This document shows, in pieces, positions 35,988-45,002 of a stretch of DNA of 64,000 nt (position 1 is its first letter; every line of letters begins with the position of its first letter). The position numbers and the translations under genes are program-made. The DNA comes from Hymenobacter roseosalivarius DSM 11622 (GTDB taxonomy: Bacteria; Bacteroidota; Bacteroidia; Cytophagales; Hymenobacteraceae). The stretch spans positions 62,058 through 126,057 of the forward strand of contig NZ_FWWW01000070.1 in assembly GCF_900176135.1 (NCBI RefSeq). Direction: 5' to 3'. The notes under the pieces were generated by a model. That model was not told the DNA's origin. It did no database searches and saw only the letters and a program-made list of their open reading frames with translations.

Positions 35988-38288
35988 TTACTTGCCCTTG
36001 AGCAGCGTGTAGCGTAGGCCCAGAAAGCCTCGGATACCCTGGTTGGAAGCATACACGTAGCTGGGATCGAAGGTCAGGGCGTTGGGGTTGTTGGCCGTCG
36101 GCACCACCTGGCCGTCGGCCCCAAACTGGACCTGCTTGTCGAAAGGGTCGAAGGCGCGGGCGATGGAGCGGCGGTCAGGCCGGAAGTTGAGCAGGTTTTT
36201 TACCCCCCCGTACACTTCCAGCTTCGTGCCCAGGCGCTTGGTAAGCTGAATGTTCTGGACGCTGAACGTGGGCGAGGTAGCGGGGCGCGGGTCCAGCGGA
36301 CCCAGCAGCGGCAGCTTCATGGGTCCGTACACGTTGCCGGTATAATCCACGGTCAGGCCCGCCTGGGCAAACGTGTAGCTGATGGCGAACGTACCCGAGA
36401 ACCGCTCCGCCAGCAGCTGACGGCTGCGCTCGTCCTCGCCGGCGGCGTTCTGCTCCACCTGGTAGACATCCAGCACCGTCACGCCCAGAATGGCCTTGAG
36501 CGGAAAGCCGAACGTGAAATCCGTATTTAGCGTGAGCCCCCGCGAGACGGCGTGGCCGCGCAGGTTGTCGTAAATCAGCTGATTAGCGTTCGTCTCGTAG
36601 TCCGGGGTGATTTTGTTGGTGAAATAGGTGTAAAAGGCGCTGGCATCGAAGCCCAGCAGACCCCGGCCCACCGGGATGAGCCGCTGGTAGTTAAGGTTGG
36701 CATTGTAGCTGCGCTCCGGCTTCAATTCTCCGGCAAACACGGTCTGGCGGGCCCCGGTGAGGGCGGCGTGGTCTTCGGTAAACACGTTCACGACCCGGTA
36801 GCCGTTGCCCGCGCTCAGGCGAAACGTCTGCTGGGCGTCGGGCGAGAATTTGTAGTTGAGGCGAGGGGTGAAAATGTTGCCGTGCAGCGAATTGTAGTCG
36901 TAGCGCAGGCCCATCAGCAAGGTGTGCCGGTCGTTGAAGCGCAGCTCATTTTGCGCGAACACGCCCGGCAGCCAGATCTCCGACGCCTGGTTGCGGGGGT
37001 TCAGCGTGTCGGCACTGGCGGTGGCCGGCGTATTGTCGTCATAGTAGGTGTAGCGCAGGGCGGCCCCGAGCAGCAGCTGGTTGCGGCCCAGCTGGTGGGT
37101 GCTGGTGAGCTGGCCGAAGGCAATGTTCTGCTGGGCCTTGTAAAGGGTGGTGCCATACACCGAGTTCTGATTATGGGTGTTCAGGGAGGTATTAAGCAGC
37201 ACGTTCTGCCCCCGGATCGGCAGCTGGTAAGCCCCAATTACCTCGGCCCGGCTGGTATAGATGGATTCGGCGTACAGGCTGTCGCCGCCCCGAAACTCGG
37301 GGGTCCACCGGAGCTGTCCACCCCACCGGTCCTCGTACATATAGCGGGCCGCCAGCGAAGCCACCCGACTTTCGGGCCGGGCCAGCGTCAGCTTATCAAA
37401 CACGGAGAGGCGCTTGACCAGGGTGATATCCGTGAAGCCATCCCCATTCTTGTCCAGCGGCCGGTCGTAGAGGAAGCCGTTTACGCCCAGCAGCGAGGTT
37501 ACTTTGCCCATTTTGGTCTTCACGCCCAAGTCCGCGTTCAGCTCCCCCCAGCCGCTGACGAAGGCGTCGGCTGATAGGTCGGCGGCTTTCTCCGGATTTT
37601 TGGTGATGATGTTGATGAGGCCGCCCACGGCCTCCGAGCCGTAGAGCGTGGAAGCCGGCCCTTTCACAATCTCGATGCGCTCGACCAGGCTATTGGGAAT
37701 GCCCGTCAGCCCATACACCGTGCTCAGGCCACTGACAATGGGCATCCCGTCGAGCAAGATCATCGTGTAGGGACCTTCCAGACCGTTGATGTGAATGTCG
37801 CCGGTGTTGCAGACGTTACAGTTGAGCTGGGGACGCACCCCGTTCACGGTTTGCAGCGCCTCAAATACGGAAGGAGTCGGATTCTTCTTGAAATACGTCG
37901 GGTTGTAGACTTCCACCGGCACGGCCGACTCCAGCCGGCTCACCGGGTGCAGGGTGCCCGATACCACGACTTCCCCCAGCTCCTGGCCGCCGGTGAGCGT
38001 GAGCGTGATGGTCTGGGTTTGACCGGCTACGGCCGTCAGCTCCCGCTGCGCCGGCTGGTAGCCCACGGCCGACGCCACGATCTTTACCGGCCCGGCTGGC
38101 AGCCCCGGCAAGGTGAACGTACCGGCTTCGCTGGCTGAGGTGCCCAGCGGGGTACCTGGCACCGCTACACTAGCGAAAGGCACGCCTTTGCCGTCCCGGT
38201 CACGGACGGTGCCGCGCACGGTCGCCGTCTGGGCCGTGGCGACACCAGCCAGGATTAAGCAGAAAATAAGAAAGAAGATGTGTTTCAT
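35988..38288 (-). CDS. TonB-dependent outer-membrane receptor with CxxC-containing plug
   Basis: 766 residues. Signal peptide (F-F-L-I-F-C-L-I-L-A-G-V-A-T-A, cleavage near 19), then a carboxypeptidase-regulatory-like beta-sandwich (about 20-105, G-T-V-R-D-R-D-G-K-G-V-P-F-A-S-V). The plug (about 110-235, D-G-M-P-I-V-S and E-R-I-E-I-V-K-G-P-A-S-T-L-Y-G-S-E-A-V-G-G-L-I-N-I) is followed by a 22-strand barrel ending G-L-R-Y-T-L-L-K-G-K. The plug carries N-C-N-V-C-N-T-G-D-I-H-I-N-G near 156-169, a CxxC uncommon in receptors of this kind. The gene follows the Nramp importer, has a DtxR-like operator cluster in front, and is the first of four co-directional genes. Likely a Mn/Fe (or other metal-chelate) receptor. 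Confidence 0.9.
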   Translation of the reverse strand: MKHIFFLIFCLILAGVATAQTATVRGTVRDRDGKGVPFASVAVPGTPLGTSASEAGTFTLPGLPAGPVKIVASAVGYQPAQRELTAVAGQTQTITLTLTGGQELGEVVVSGTLHPVSRLESAVPVEVYNPTYFKKNPTPSVFEALQTVNGVRPQLNCNVCNTGDIHINGLEGPYTMILLDGMPIVSGLSTVYGLTGIPNSLVERIEIVKGPASTLYGSEAVGGLINIITKNPEKAADLSADAFVSGWGELNADLGVKTKMGKVTSLLGVNGFLYDRPLDKNGDGFTDITLVKRLSVFDKLTLARPESRVASLAARYMYEDRWGGQLRWTPEFRGGDSLYAESIYTSRAEVIGAYQLPIRGQNVLLNTSLNTHNQNSVYGTTLYKAQQNIAFGQLTSTHQLGRNQLLLGAALRYTYYDDNTPATASADTLNPRNQASEIWLPGVFAQNELRFNDRHTLLMGLRYDYNSLHGNIFTPRLNYKFSPDAQQTFRLSAGNGYRVVNVFTEDHAALTGARQTVFAGELKPERSYNANLNYQRLIPVGRGLLGFDASAFYTYFTNKITPDYETNANQLIYDNLRGHAVSRGLTLNTDFTFGFPLKAILGVTVLDVYQVEQNAAGEDERSRQLLAERFSGTFAISYTFAQAGLTVDYTGNVYGPMKLPLLGPLDPRPATSPTFSVQNIQLTKRLGTKLEVYGGVKNLLNFRPDRRSIARAFDPFDKQVQFGADGQVVPTANNPNALTFDPSYVYASNQGIRGFLGLRYTLLKGK

Positions 38289-38302
38289 AAGGAGCAGGTG
38301 AT

Positions 38303-38342
38303 TTTAGACGAATATTTAGATTTTATTTAGATGAGTCTAAAT
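38303..38342 (-). promoter_or_regulatory. DtxR/MntR-like operator cluster ahead of the TonB receptor
   Basis: ATTTAGATGAGTCTAAAT (38325-38342) is an inverted repeat of the TTAGN4-8CTAA kind bound by DtxR/MntR/IdeR regulators. Two further TTTAGA half-sites (38303-38308 and 38315-38320) lie in step at 11-12 bp, about one helical turn. The cluster begins 14 bases upstream of the receptor start, and a matching site is in front of the Nramp gene. Confidence 0.65.
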
Positions 38343-38349
38343 TGATTTT

Positions 38350-38386
38350 CAAAAAAATGCGTAGCGGACATTCTAAGCCGCTACGC
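38350..38386 (-). terminator. Intrinsic terminator of the Nramp gene
   Basis: Perfect 9-bp stem GCGTAGCGG / CCGCTACGC (38359-38367 with 38378-38386), followed on the minus strand by a run of seven T (38350-38356). It separates Nramp from the receptor operon, which therefore needs its own promoter at the DtxR-like sites. Confidence 0.85.
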
Positions 38387-38394
38387 CATACTGG

Positions 38395-39741
38395 TCAACC
38401 CAAAAACGTCTCGTACAGCAGGTAAGCGTTCAGCACGATGATAATGCCCGAAACCATCCAGGCCAGCACTTTGATAACGGGCGAATTAGCAAACACGCCC
38501 ATCTTGAGTCGGCTGCCGGTGAAGAGCACCAGGGGCACCACCGCGAAGCTGAGCTGCAGGGAGAGAATAACCTGGCTCAGCACCAGCAATTCGCCCGTGC
38601 CTTTCTCGCCGTACAGCAGCGTGACGATAAAAGCGGGCACCACGGCAATGCCGCGAGTGATGAGGCGGCGCAGCCAGGGCTTCAGGCGGATGTGCAGAAA
38701 GCCTTCCATCACGATCTGGCCGGCCAGGGTGCCGGTCAGGGTCGAGTTCTGGCCCGAAGCCAGCAGGGCTACCGCAAACAGCACGCTGGCCGCGCCCGCG
38801 CCCAGCACCGGAGCCAGCAGTTTGTGGGCATCGTTGATGTCGGCCACGTCGAAGTAGCCGTTGCGGTGAAAGGCCGCCGCGGCCGTCACCAGAATGGCCG
38901 CGTTCACGAAAAACGCCAGAAATAAGGCCACTGTGGAATCAATGGTGGCGAACTTGATGGCCATGCGCTTGCCGCTTTCCGTCTGCTCGATGGCGCGGGT
39001 CTGCACGATGCTGGAGTGCAGATACAGGTTGTGTGGCATCACCGTAGCGCCCAGAATACCGATGGCGATGTAAAGCATACCGGGGTCGGTTACTACTCTC
39101 GTCTGGGGCACCAGGCCGGCCGCGATGCCCAGCCAGTCGGGGTTCGAGGCAATGATCTCATACAGAAAACAGCCAAAAATCACCACGATCAGCCCCGCTA
39201 CAATGCTTTCGATAATGCGGAAGCCCTTGTTCTGGAAATACAGCACCACCAGCACGTCCAGAATGGTGAGCACCACGCCCCAGGGCAGGGGCAACCCAAA
39301 CAGCAGGTTCAGGGCAATGGCCGAGCCGATAACCTCAGCCAGGTCGCAGGCGGCAATGGCGATTTCGCAGAGCACCCACAGCACCATGGCCACCGGCTTG
39401 GAATAATGGTCGCGGCAGGCCTGAGCCAGGTCGCGGCCCGTCACGATACCGAGCTTGGCCGCCAGATGCTGCAGGAGCATGGCAAACAGGTTGGAAATCA
39501 GGATGACGGACAGCAGCGTGTAGCCATAGCGGGCGCCGCCGGCAATGTCGGTGGCCCAGTTGCCGGGGTCCATGTAGCCCACGGCTACCATCAGGCCCGG
39601 CCCCCAGAAAGCGAACAGCTTGCGCCAGAACGACGCATTCTGGGCCGGCACCTTGATGCTCGCGTACACTTCCCGCAGGGAAGGCGCGTGCCGAGGCTGC
39701 CGCCAGCCCGGATGAGCGGACACGGGCGGCGTGGGGGGCAT
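38395..39741 (-). CDS. mntH: Nramp-family divalent metal transporter (MntH-like)
   Basis: 448 residues from ATG 39741; a GTG at 39795 would add 18 residues but starts inside the likely promoter. Proton-coupled importer of Mn2+/Fe2+. The metal-binding first membrane helix has G-Y-M-D-P-G-N-W-A-T-D (the D-P-G-N motif), and helix 6 has V-M-P-H-N-L-Y-L-H-S (M-P-H motif). Eleven membrane helices are expected, ending near residue 445. A DtxR/MntR-type operator lies upstream, and the gene is followed by the receptor operon. The CDF exporter gene is divergent on the + strand, so uptake and efflux are side by side. Confidence 0.93.
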   Translation of the reverse strand: MPPTPPVSAHPGWRQPRHAPSLREVYASIKVPAQNASFWRKLFAFWGPGLMVAVGYMDPGNWATDIAGGARYGYTLLSVILISNLFAMLLQHLAAKLGIVTGRDLAQACRDHYSKPVAMVLWVLCEIAIAACDLAEVIGSAIALNLLFGLPLPWGVVLTILDVLVVLYFQNKGFRIIESIVAGLIVVIFGCFLYEIIASNPDWLGIAAGLVPQTRVVTDPGMLYIAIGILGATVMPHNLYLHSSIVQTRAIEQTESGKRMAIKFATIDSTVALFLAFFVNAAILVTAAAAFHRNGYFDVADINDAHKLLAPVLGAGAASVLFAVALLASGQNSTLTGTLAGQIVMEGFLHIRLKPWLRRLITRGIAVVPAFIVTLLYGEKGTGELLVLSQVILSLQLSFAVVPLVLFTGSRLKMGVFANSPVIKVLAWMVSGIIIVLNAYLLYETFLG

Positions 39742-39808
39742 TTTTACGGAATCCTGAACGGGCTGGGGCACTGTAGCGGGAGAAGAGGTAGGCACAAAGT
39801 ACGGTATT

Positions 39809-39824
39809 TTTAGGTTGATCTAAA
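39809..39824 (-). promoter_or_regulatory. DtxR/MntR-like operator of the Nramp gene
   Basis: TTTAGGTTGATCTAAA is an imperfect palindrome (TTTAG...CTAAA) matching the DtxR/MntR box class. It lies just upstream of a GTACTTTG -7-like element and about 70 bases from the ATG at 39741, where a metal-loaded repressor would block transcription. Confidence 0.7.
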
Positions 39825-39992
39825 TTTATTTTTAAAGACACCTTAATTACTGATTCGCGCAAAAAATGTTTCACGGACGGGGGAAGTAGATTTTTTAGCG
39901 GATTTTTGCCCCCCGCTTTCGTGTTACTGCTTTCTCTTATGAGCTAAGCGGCAACGCTTCAGCCGGAGCTTAGAACTCCTTATTTTGCCCCT

Positions 39993-40985
39993 ATGACATT
40001 TCCTGCCTCCAAGCTCCGCCTCGGTGTGTTGTCCCTTGTGGTAAGCGCGGTGCTGGTAGCCATCAAATTTTACGCGTATATGCTCACGGCTTCGCAGGCC
40101 GTGCTCACCGATGCGCTGGAGTCCATCATCAATGTGTTTACCAGCGGGTTTGCGCTTTACAGTCTGTACTTATCGGGCCTGCCCAAGGATGAAAACCACC
40201 CCTACGGCCACGGGAAGGTGGAGTATCTGTCGGTGGGCTTCGAGGGCGCGCTGATTTTGATTGCCGGGCTCTACATCTTTTACAGCGCCACGCTGGCCTT
40301 TCTGGAGCCGCACGCCGTGGCCCGCCCCGACCTGGGTATTGCCCTGCTGAGCATTACGGCGCTGGTCAATCTGGCCGTGGGCTTTCTGCTGATTCGCTCC
40401 GGGCGCCAGCTCAAATCGGTGGCCCTGGTGGGCGACGGGCAGCACCTCTACCTGGACGCGGTAAGTACGCTGGTGTCCTGCGTGGCTTTGCTGCTGGTGG
40501 CGGCTACCGGCAATGCGCTGTTTGATGCGGGCGCGGCGTTGCTGCTGGGGGGCTTTATCGTGGTGAACGGCCTGCGCATGGTGCGCCGCTCGGTGGGCGG
40601 GCTGATGGATGAGTCGGACGTGGTAGTGGTGCGGGAAGTAATCGGGGAGCTCCAGCAGTTTCGCCGTCCCGCCTGGATTGATGTGCACAACCTGCGCGTG
40701 CTGCGCTACGGGGCCAACCTGCACATCGACTGCCACATGACCATGCCCTACTACTTCAGCCTCGACGAGATTCACAACGAGCTGAACGACATCGAAGCCC
40801 TCATTCGGGAGCGCTTCGACGTGGAGGTGGAAATGTTCGTCCACGCCGACCCCTGCACGTTTACTTCCTGCTCGCACTGCCACATGCCCGAGTGCCCCGT
40901 ACGCCATCATCCGTTCAGCAAAGAGATAGGCTGGACGCTGACTAACGCCGTGAAGAACGAGCGCCACCGGCTGGTGGCGGAGTAA
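39993..40985 (+). CDS. Cation diffusion facilitator (CDF) family metal efflux protein
   Basis: 330 residues, six membrane helices (about 10-205) followed by a cytosolic metal-sensing domain. The metal-site helices read L-T-D-A-L-E-S-I-I-N (helix II) and H-L-Y-L-D-A-V-S-T (helix V), matching the D/H positions of CDF exporters. N-H-P-Y-G-H-G-K-V-E-Y lies in the first loop. The C-terminal tail has an unusual Cys/His cluster, T-F-T-S-C-S-H-C-H-M-P-E-C-P-V-R-H-H, a likely metal-binding appendix. It is a proton-driven exporter of Zn, Mn, Fe or Cd into the periplasm. The start codon follows a near -7 sequence by 5 bases, so the mRNA leader is very short. Confidence 0.9.
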   Translation: MTFPASKLRLGVLSLVVSAVLVAIKFYAYMLTASQAVLTDALESIINVFTSGFALYSLYLSGLPKDENHPYGHGKVEYLSVGFEGALILIAGLYIFYSATLAFLEPHAVARPDLGIALLSITALVNLAVGFLLIRSGRQLKSVALVGDGQHLYLDAVSTLVSCVALLLVAATGNALFDAGAALLLGGFIVVNGLRMVRRSVGGLMDESDVVVVREVIGELQQFRRPAWIDVHNLRVLRYGANLHIDCHMTMPYYFSLDEIHNELNDIEALIRERFDVEVEMFVHADPCTFTSCSHCHMPECPVRHHPFSKEIGWTLTNAVKNERHRLVAE

Positions 40986-41023
40986 CGCGAAGTAGCACGG
41001 AGTATCACTCCGTGCTACTGTGC

Positions 41024-42395
41024 CTATTCCACCACCAGCCGGCGCGCGTACTGTCCGGCTGCGCTGCGCACCTGCACCACGTACACGCCCGCCCGCAGGC
41101 CCATCAGATTTAGACTCACTTCCGTCTGCCGGGGGGCAAATTCGGCCGTGCGCACTACCCGGCCCAGAGCATCGTGGATGGTGGCGGTGGTAGCAGAAGC
41201 CGGCGCGGCGGGCAGACGAACGGCCACCGTCTGTCGGGCCGGATTGGGCCAGATCGCCAGGGCCGCGTTGTTGGCCGCCGACTTGGTGCTGAGCACGGAG
41301 GCGCGGTTTTCCAGGGTCAGAATCCGGTCATTGCCGTTGCTGGTGGCCACGTACACGCGCCCGGCCGGCGACACACACAGCGCCCGGAGGCGGCCGAAGC
41401 CGGTCAGGAAATCCTGTTGGCCCGTCACGGCGTCGCCGGCGGCATTGAGCCAGAGCTGCACGAGTTTGGAGGCCTTTAGCGTCGCCAGCAGCAAGCTACC
41501 GCGCCACTCCGGAATGGCTGGCGAATCGTAGTAGGTGAGCCCGGCTACGGCCAGCGTGGGCGTCCAGACGACCAGGGGCTCGCGCACGTTGTTGGCGGCG
41601 CAGAAGCTTTGCTCGGCGGGCGAGCTGCACAAGCCTTCCACGGTGGGCCAGCCGTAGTTGCGGCCGGCCTCCACCAGGTTCAGCTCATCGTCGGTATTCT
41701 CGCCGTGCTCTGAGCTATAAATATTTACCTGAAGGCAGGCGCACCAGGCCTTGGGCGTTGCGGTGGCCCAGGGTGTACACGGGGCTGCCCGGCGTGGGGT
41801 TATTGGCCGGAATGCTGCCATCCAGATTGATGCGCAGAATCTTGCCATTAAGGGAGGCCGGGTTCTGCGACTCCGAGCGCAGCTGGGCGTCGCCGGTGGT
41901 GATGAGCAGGGTACGGTCGGGGAGGATGAGCAGGCGCGAGCCGCTATGGGTGGTGGTAGCCGGAATGTTGGCCAGCAGAACCCGCGGCTCGCTGAGCGAA
42001 TTGGTGGCCGCGCTGTAAGTGTAGCGTACTACTTTCTCCCTGAGGTTGTTATCGGTGTAATTATAGACGATGTACACGAAGGGCGTGGTGGCAAAGTCGG
42101 GGTGAAGCACCATGCCCAGCAGGCCGCTTTCGCCGGTGGGCGTCACGTCGGGCACGCTCAGCAGGGGCAGTACCTGGCCGGTGGTAGGGTCCACGCGACT
42201 GATGCGCCCGCTGCGCTCCGTCATCCAGATAAAGTCATCCGGCCCCCACACCAGCTCCCACGGAATGCTGAGCCCGGTGGCCAGGGGCGTAACCGAAACC
42301 GTGGTGCTGCCGACGGCAAACGTGGTGGTCTGGGCCGGGGCGGCGCTAATCAGCCCGGCGCTGATGAGCAGGAGAAGAGCGGCAAATTTTTTCAT
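41024..42395 (-). pseudogene. PQQ-type glucose/sorbosone dehydrogenase with T9SS tail, +1 frameshift
   Basis: Starts at ATG 42395 with a signal peptide (K-K-F-A-A-L-L-L-L-I-S-A-G-L). Then G-L-S-I-P-W-E-L-V-W-G-P-D-D-F-I-W, E-S-G-L-L-G-M-V-L-H-P and Y-T-L-G-H-R-N-A-Q-G-L identify a six-blade propeller sugar dehydrogenase. After R-L-P-S-G-K the frame ends at a TAG near 41716-41728. Deleting one T in GGTAAATATTTATAGC gives G-K-I-Y-S-S-E-H-G-E-N-T-D-D-E-L-N-L and a 456-residue protein. The restored end is a type A T9SS sorting tail (I-W-P-N-P-A-R-Q-T-V-A-V-R...A-G-V-Y-V-V-Q-V-R). Inactive as written unless the insertion is a sequence error. Confidence 0.78.
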
Positions 42396-42548
42396 AGAGA
42401 AGACAAGTGGCGGCAGCTGAACGGAGACGAAATGACTAACGAGGTAATAACCGATTCGGATTAGCTTGCTCCCGGTCCGGGAAGGATTATTCTTATTTCC
42501 GGTGTACTTTCCAGTCGCTTCCACGCCCATCTGCTCTCTTCTAAAATA

Positions 42549-44234
42549 ATGACGACACGAAAACTACTGCCTCTGCTCGCTATCGGCGCTGTCAGCTTCG
42601 GGGCGGGGGCCCTGCTGCCCCGGCCCGCCGATTTGCCCCCCATCACCGTCCCGATGCTGCGCGCCGCCCAGGAGGTGCTGGGCCTGCAATTCACTGAGGC
42701 CCAGCTCGACTCCACCCGTCGCGGCCTCACTGATAACCGCCAGAGCTACGAGCAGCTGCGCCAGGCGAAGCTGCCCAACAGCACGTCTCCCGCGCTCGTC
42801 TTCGACCCCGTGCCGCTGCGCCTGCGCCAGGCCATGCTGCCCAACGCCCGCCCCGACGCCGGCAAATTGCCCCCCATGGCCAAAATCAAGTTGCCCGCCA
42901 GCCGCGACGAGCTGGCCTTCTACACCGTGCGCCAGCTCAGCGAGCTGGTGCGCACCAAACAGGTTTCTTCCGAGGAGCTGACCCAATTCTTCCTGGCCCG
43001 CCTCAAAAAGTACGGCCCCAAGTTGTTCTGCGTCACCACCCTGACCGAGGAGCTGGCCCTGCAGCAGGCCCGCCAGGCCGATAAGGAAATTAAAGCCGGC
43101 AAATACCGCGGTCCGTTGCACGGTATTCCCTTCGGCGTCAAGGACTTATTCAGCACCAAAACCTACAAAACCACCTGGGGCTCGGTGCCCTACAAAGATC
43201 AGGTGCTGGACGAGGACGCCGCCGTGGTGACGCGTTTGCGCGAAGCGGGGGGCGTTTTGGTAGCCAAATTCACTTTGGGCGAGCTGGCTATGGGCGACGT
43301 CTGGTACGGGGGCAAAACCCGCACGCCCTGGGACCTGAGCCAGGGCAGCAGCGGCTCGTCGGCCGGCTCGGCGTCGGCGGTGGCGGCCGGACTGGTGCCG
43401 TATGCCATTGGCACCGAGACCTTAGGCTCCATCGTGAGTCCCAGCACGGCCTGCGGCGTGACGGGGCTGCGGCCCTCCTTTGGACGCGTGAGCCGAGCCG
43501 GAGCCATGGCCCTGAGCTGGAGCATGGATAAAGTCGGCCCCCTGGCGCGCTCGGCCGAAGACTGCGCCCTGGTTTTCGCGGCCCTGGCCGGAGCCGATGC
43601 CCGCGACCCGGCCACCACCATGATACCCGCCGGCTTCCGGTACGCTTTCGATACCGACATCAAAAAGCTGCGCGTCGGCTATCTGAAGGCTGATTTCGAC
43701 AAAGACTACCCCACCAAAGCCAACGACCAGGCCGCGCTGGAAGTCCTGCGCAAGCTGGGCGTACAGCTTGTGCCTCTGGATTTGGGCAACCTGCCCGGCA
43801 GCGAGCTGCGCTTCGTGCTTAGCGCCGAGGGCGCCGCGGCCTTCGACGAGCTGACCCGCTCAGGCCGCGACGCGCTCATGGTCAATCAGGGCCGCAACGC
43901 CTGGCCCAACTCGTTTCGGACCGCCCGCTTCGTTCCGGCCGTAGAATACATTCAGGCCCAGCGGGTGCGGCGGCAGCTGATAGAGGATGTAGACAAGCGC
44001 TTGCAGGGCTTCGATGCCTACCTGGCTCCTTCGTTCGGCGGTCCTAACCTGTTGATTACCAACCTGACCGGCCACCCGGCTGTGGTCGTGCCCAACGGCT
44101 TCCGGGCCAATGGTCTGCCCAGCACTATCACGTTTGGCGGGCAGCTTTTCGAAGAAGGCAAATTGCTGGCGCTGGTAAAGGCTTATCAGGACGCGACGGA
44201 GTTTGATGAAAAACACCCGCCGCTGAATTTTTAG
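42549..44234 (+). CDS. Exported amidase (amidase-signature family)
   Basis: 561 residues. A membrane-spanning or signal N-terminus (T-R-K-L-L-P-L-L-A-I-G-A-V-S-F-G-A-G-A-L-L) places it in the periplasm. The amidase signature core has the catalytic Lys in G-I-P-F-G-V-K-D-L-F (near 197), the Ser-cis-Ser region S-S-G-S-S-A-G-S-A-S-A (near 265-275) and the nucleophile Ser in T-E-T-L-G-S-I-V-S-P (near 291). G-L-R-P-S-F-G-R-V-S comes next. The Ser-cisSer-Lys triad of GatA/AS enzymes is therefore intact. It is a hydrolase of linear amides, not the tRNA amidotransferase (which is cytosolic and has GatB/C partners). Confidence 0.9.
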   Translation: MTTRKLLPLLAIGAVSFGAGALLPRPADLPPITVPMLRAAQEVLGLQFTEAQLDSTRRGLTDNRQSYEQLRQAKLPNSTSPALVFDPVPLRLRQAMLPNARPDAGKLPPMAKIKLPASRDELAFYTVRQLSELVRTKQVSSEELTQFFLARLKKYGPKLFCVTTLTEELALQQARQADKEIKAGKYRGPLHGIPFGVKDLFSTKTYKTTWGSVPYKDQVLDEDAAVVTRLREAGGVLVAKFTLGELAMGDVWYGGKTRTPWDLSQGSSGSSAGSASAVAAGLVPYAIGTETLGSIVSPSTACGVTGLRPSFGRVSRAGAMALSWSMDKVGPLARSAEDCALVFAALAGADARDPATTMIPAGFRYAFDTDIKKLRVGYLKADFDKDYPTKANDQAALEVLRKLGVQLVPLDLGNLPGSELRFVLSAEGAAAFDELTRSGRDALMVNQGRNAWPNSFRTARFVPAVEYIQAQRVRRQLIEDVDKRLQGFDAYLAPSFGGPNLLITNLTGHPAVVVPNGFRANGLPSTITFGGQLFEEGKLLALVKAYQDATEFDEKHPPLNF

Positions 44235-44251
44235 GGTTGTTTATTTAGTCC

Positions 44252-44344
44252 GTCATGCAGCGCAGCGCGAAGCATCCCGCGTGCTGACGTGGGAGTACTA
44301 ATCCAGCATCAGCCCGCGAGGTGCTTCGCGCTGCGCTGCATGAC
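44252..44344. repeat. REP-like inverted-repeat element (36-bp arms)
   Basis: GTCATGCAGCGCAGCGCGAA... (44252-44287) pairs with 44309-44344 with three mismatches around a 21-base loop. It shares the 15-base core TAATCCAGCATCAGC and the GCGAG...GTGCTTCG design with the element at 61587-61768, so this is a dispersed family in the genome. Confidence 0.85.
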
Positions 44345-44376
44345 CGCCCGATCATTGATCTGACTTTTTTAGAAAA

Positions 44377-44841
44377 ATGCCCCCCAGCCTCCACCAACGC
44401 CCCGACGGCTACCTCATTTCTACCGACCCGGCCCGGCTGGACCTGGCCGCCATTCACCACTACCTGGCCCACGACTCGTACTGGGCCCGCAATATGCCCC
44501 GCGAGCTGCTGGAGCGCGCCATTCAGAACTCGCTCAACTTCGGCCTGTACGCGCCCGATGGCCGCCAGGCCGGCTTCGCCCGCGTCGTCACCGACCGCGC
44601 CACGTTCACTTGGCTCTGCGACGTGTTCGTGCTGCCTGAGTTTCGGGGCCGGGGCTTATCGAAGTGGCTGATGGAGTGCGTGTGGGCTCACCCCGATTTG
44701 CAGGGCCAGCGCCGCCATCTGCTGGCGACCCTGGACGCGCACACGCTCTATACCCAGTTCGGATTCAGTCCCCTGGCCGAGCCGGAGCGGTTTCTGGAGA
44801 TACGCTTCGCCAATCCGTACGGCGTCCCGACTAGTCATTAA
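44377..44841 (+). CDS. GNAT-family N-acetyltransferase
   Basis: 154 residues. The acetyl-CoA-binding core reads C-D-V-F-V-L-P-E-F-R-G-R-G-L-S-K-W-L-M-E, i.e. V-x-P-x-x-R-G-x-G-L-x-x-x-L, the GNAT motif A. A-T-L-D-A-H-T-L-Y-T-Q-F-G-F fits the C-terminal strand with the catalytic Tyr. The substrate is unknown. The start codon lies inside AAAAATGCCCCCC, a copy of the dispersed GGGGGGC motif. Confidence 0.9.
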   Translation: MPPSLHQRPDGYLISTDPARLDLAAIHHYLAHDSYWARNMPRELLERAIQNSLNFGLYAPDGRQAGFARVVTDRATFTWLCDVFVLPEFRGRGLSKWLMECVWAHPDLQGQRRHLLATLDAHTLYTQFGFSPLAEPERFLEIRFANPYGVPTSH

Positions 44842-44848
44842 GCTATGG

Positions 44849-44900
44849 CGCGAACCGAAGGACGGCAAAGCCTGGCTGCTTCGCTGTCCTTCGGTTCGCG
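44849..44900. repeat. 15-bp perfect inverted repeat
   Basis: CGCGAACCGAAGGAC (44849-44863) is the exact reverse complement of 44886-44900, with a 22-base loop. It lies just after the GNAT gene and has no T-tail on either strand, so it is more REP-like than a terminator. Confidence 0.8.
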
Positions 44901-45002
44901 ATACATTCCTTTCGTTGCAACGGACGCCTTTCATCCCTGTCCTTGCCGCGGCCTTGCGTATTTTGCGACAAGCTTTCTCTATTTCATTTTTCTAAAGAAC
45001 TG

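Noticed and set aside
36552-37574. 340-codon + strand ORF inside the TonB receptor gene
   Set aside because: Antisense shadow in a GC-rich gene; no family signature, while the minus-strand frame gives an unmistakable receptor.
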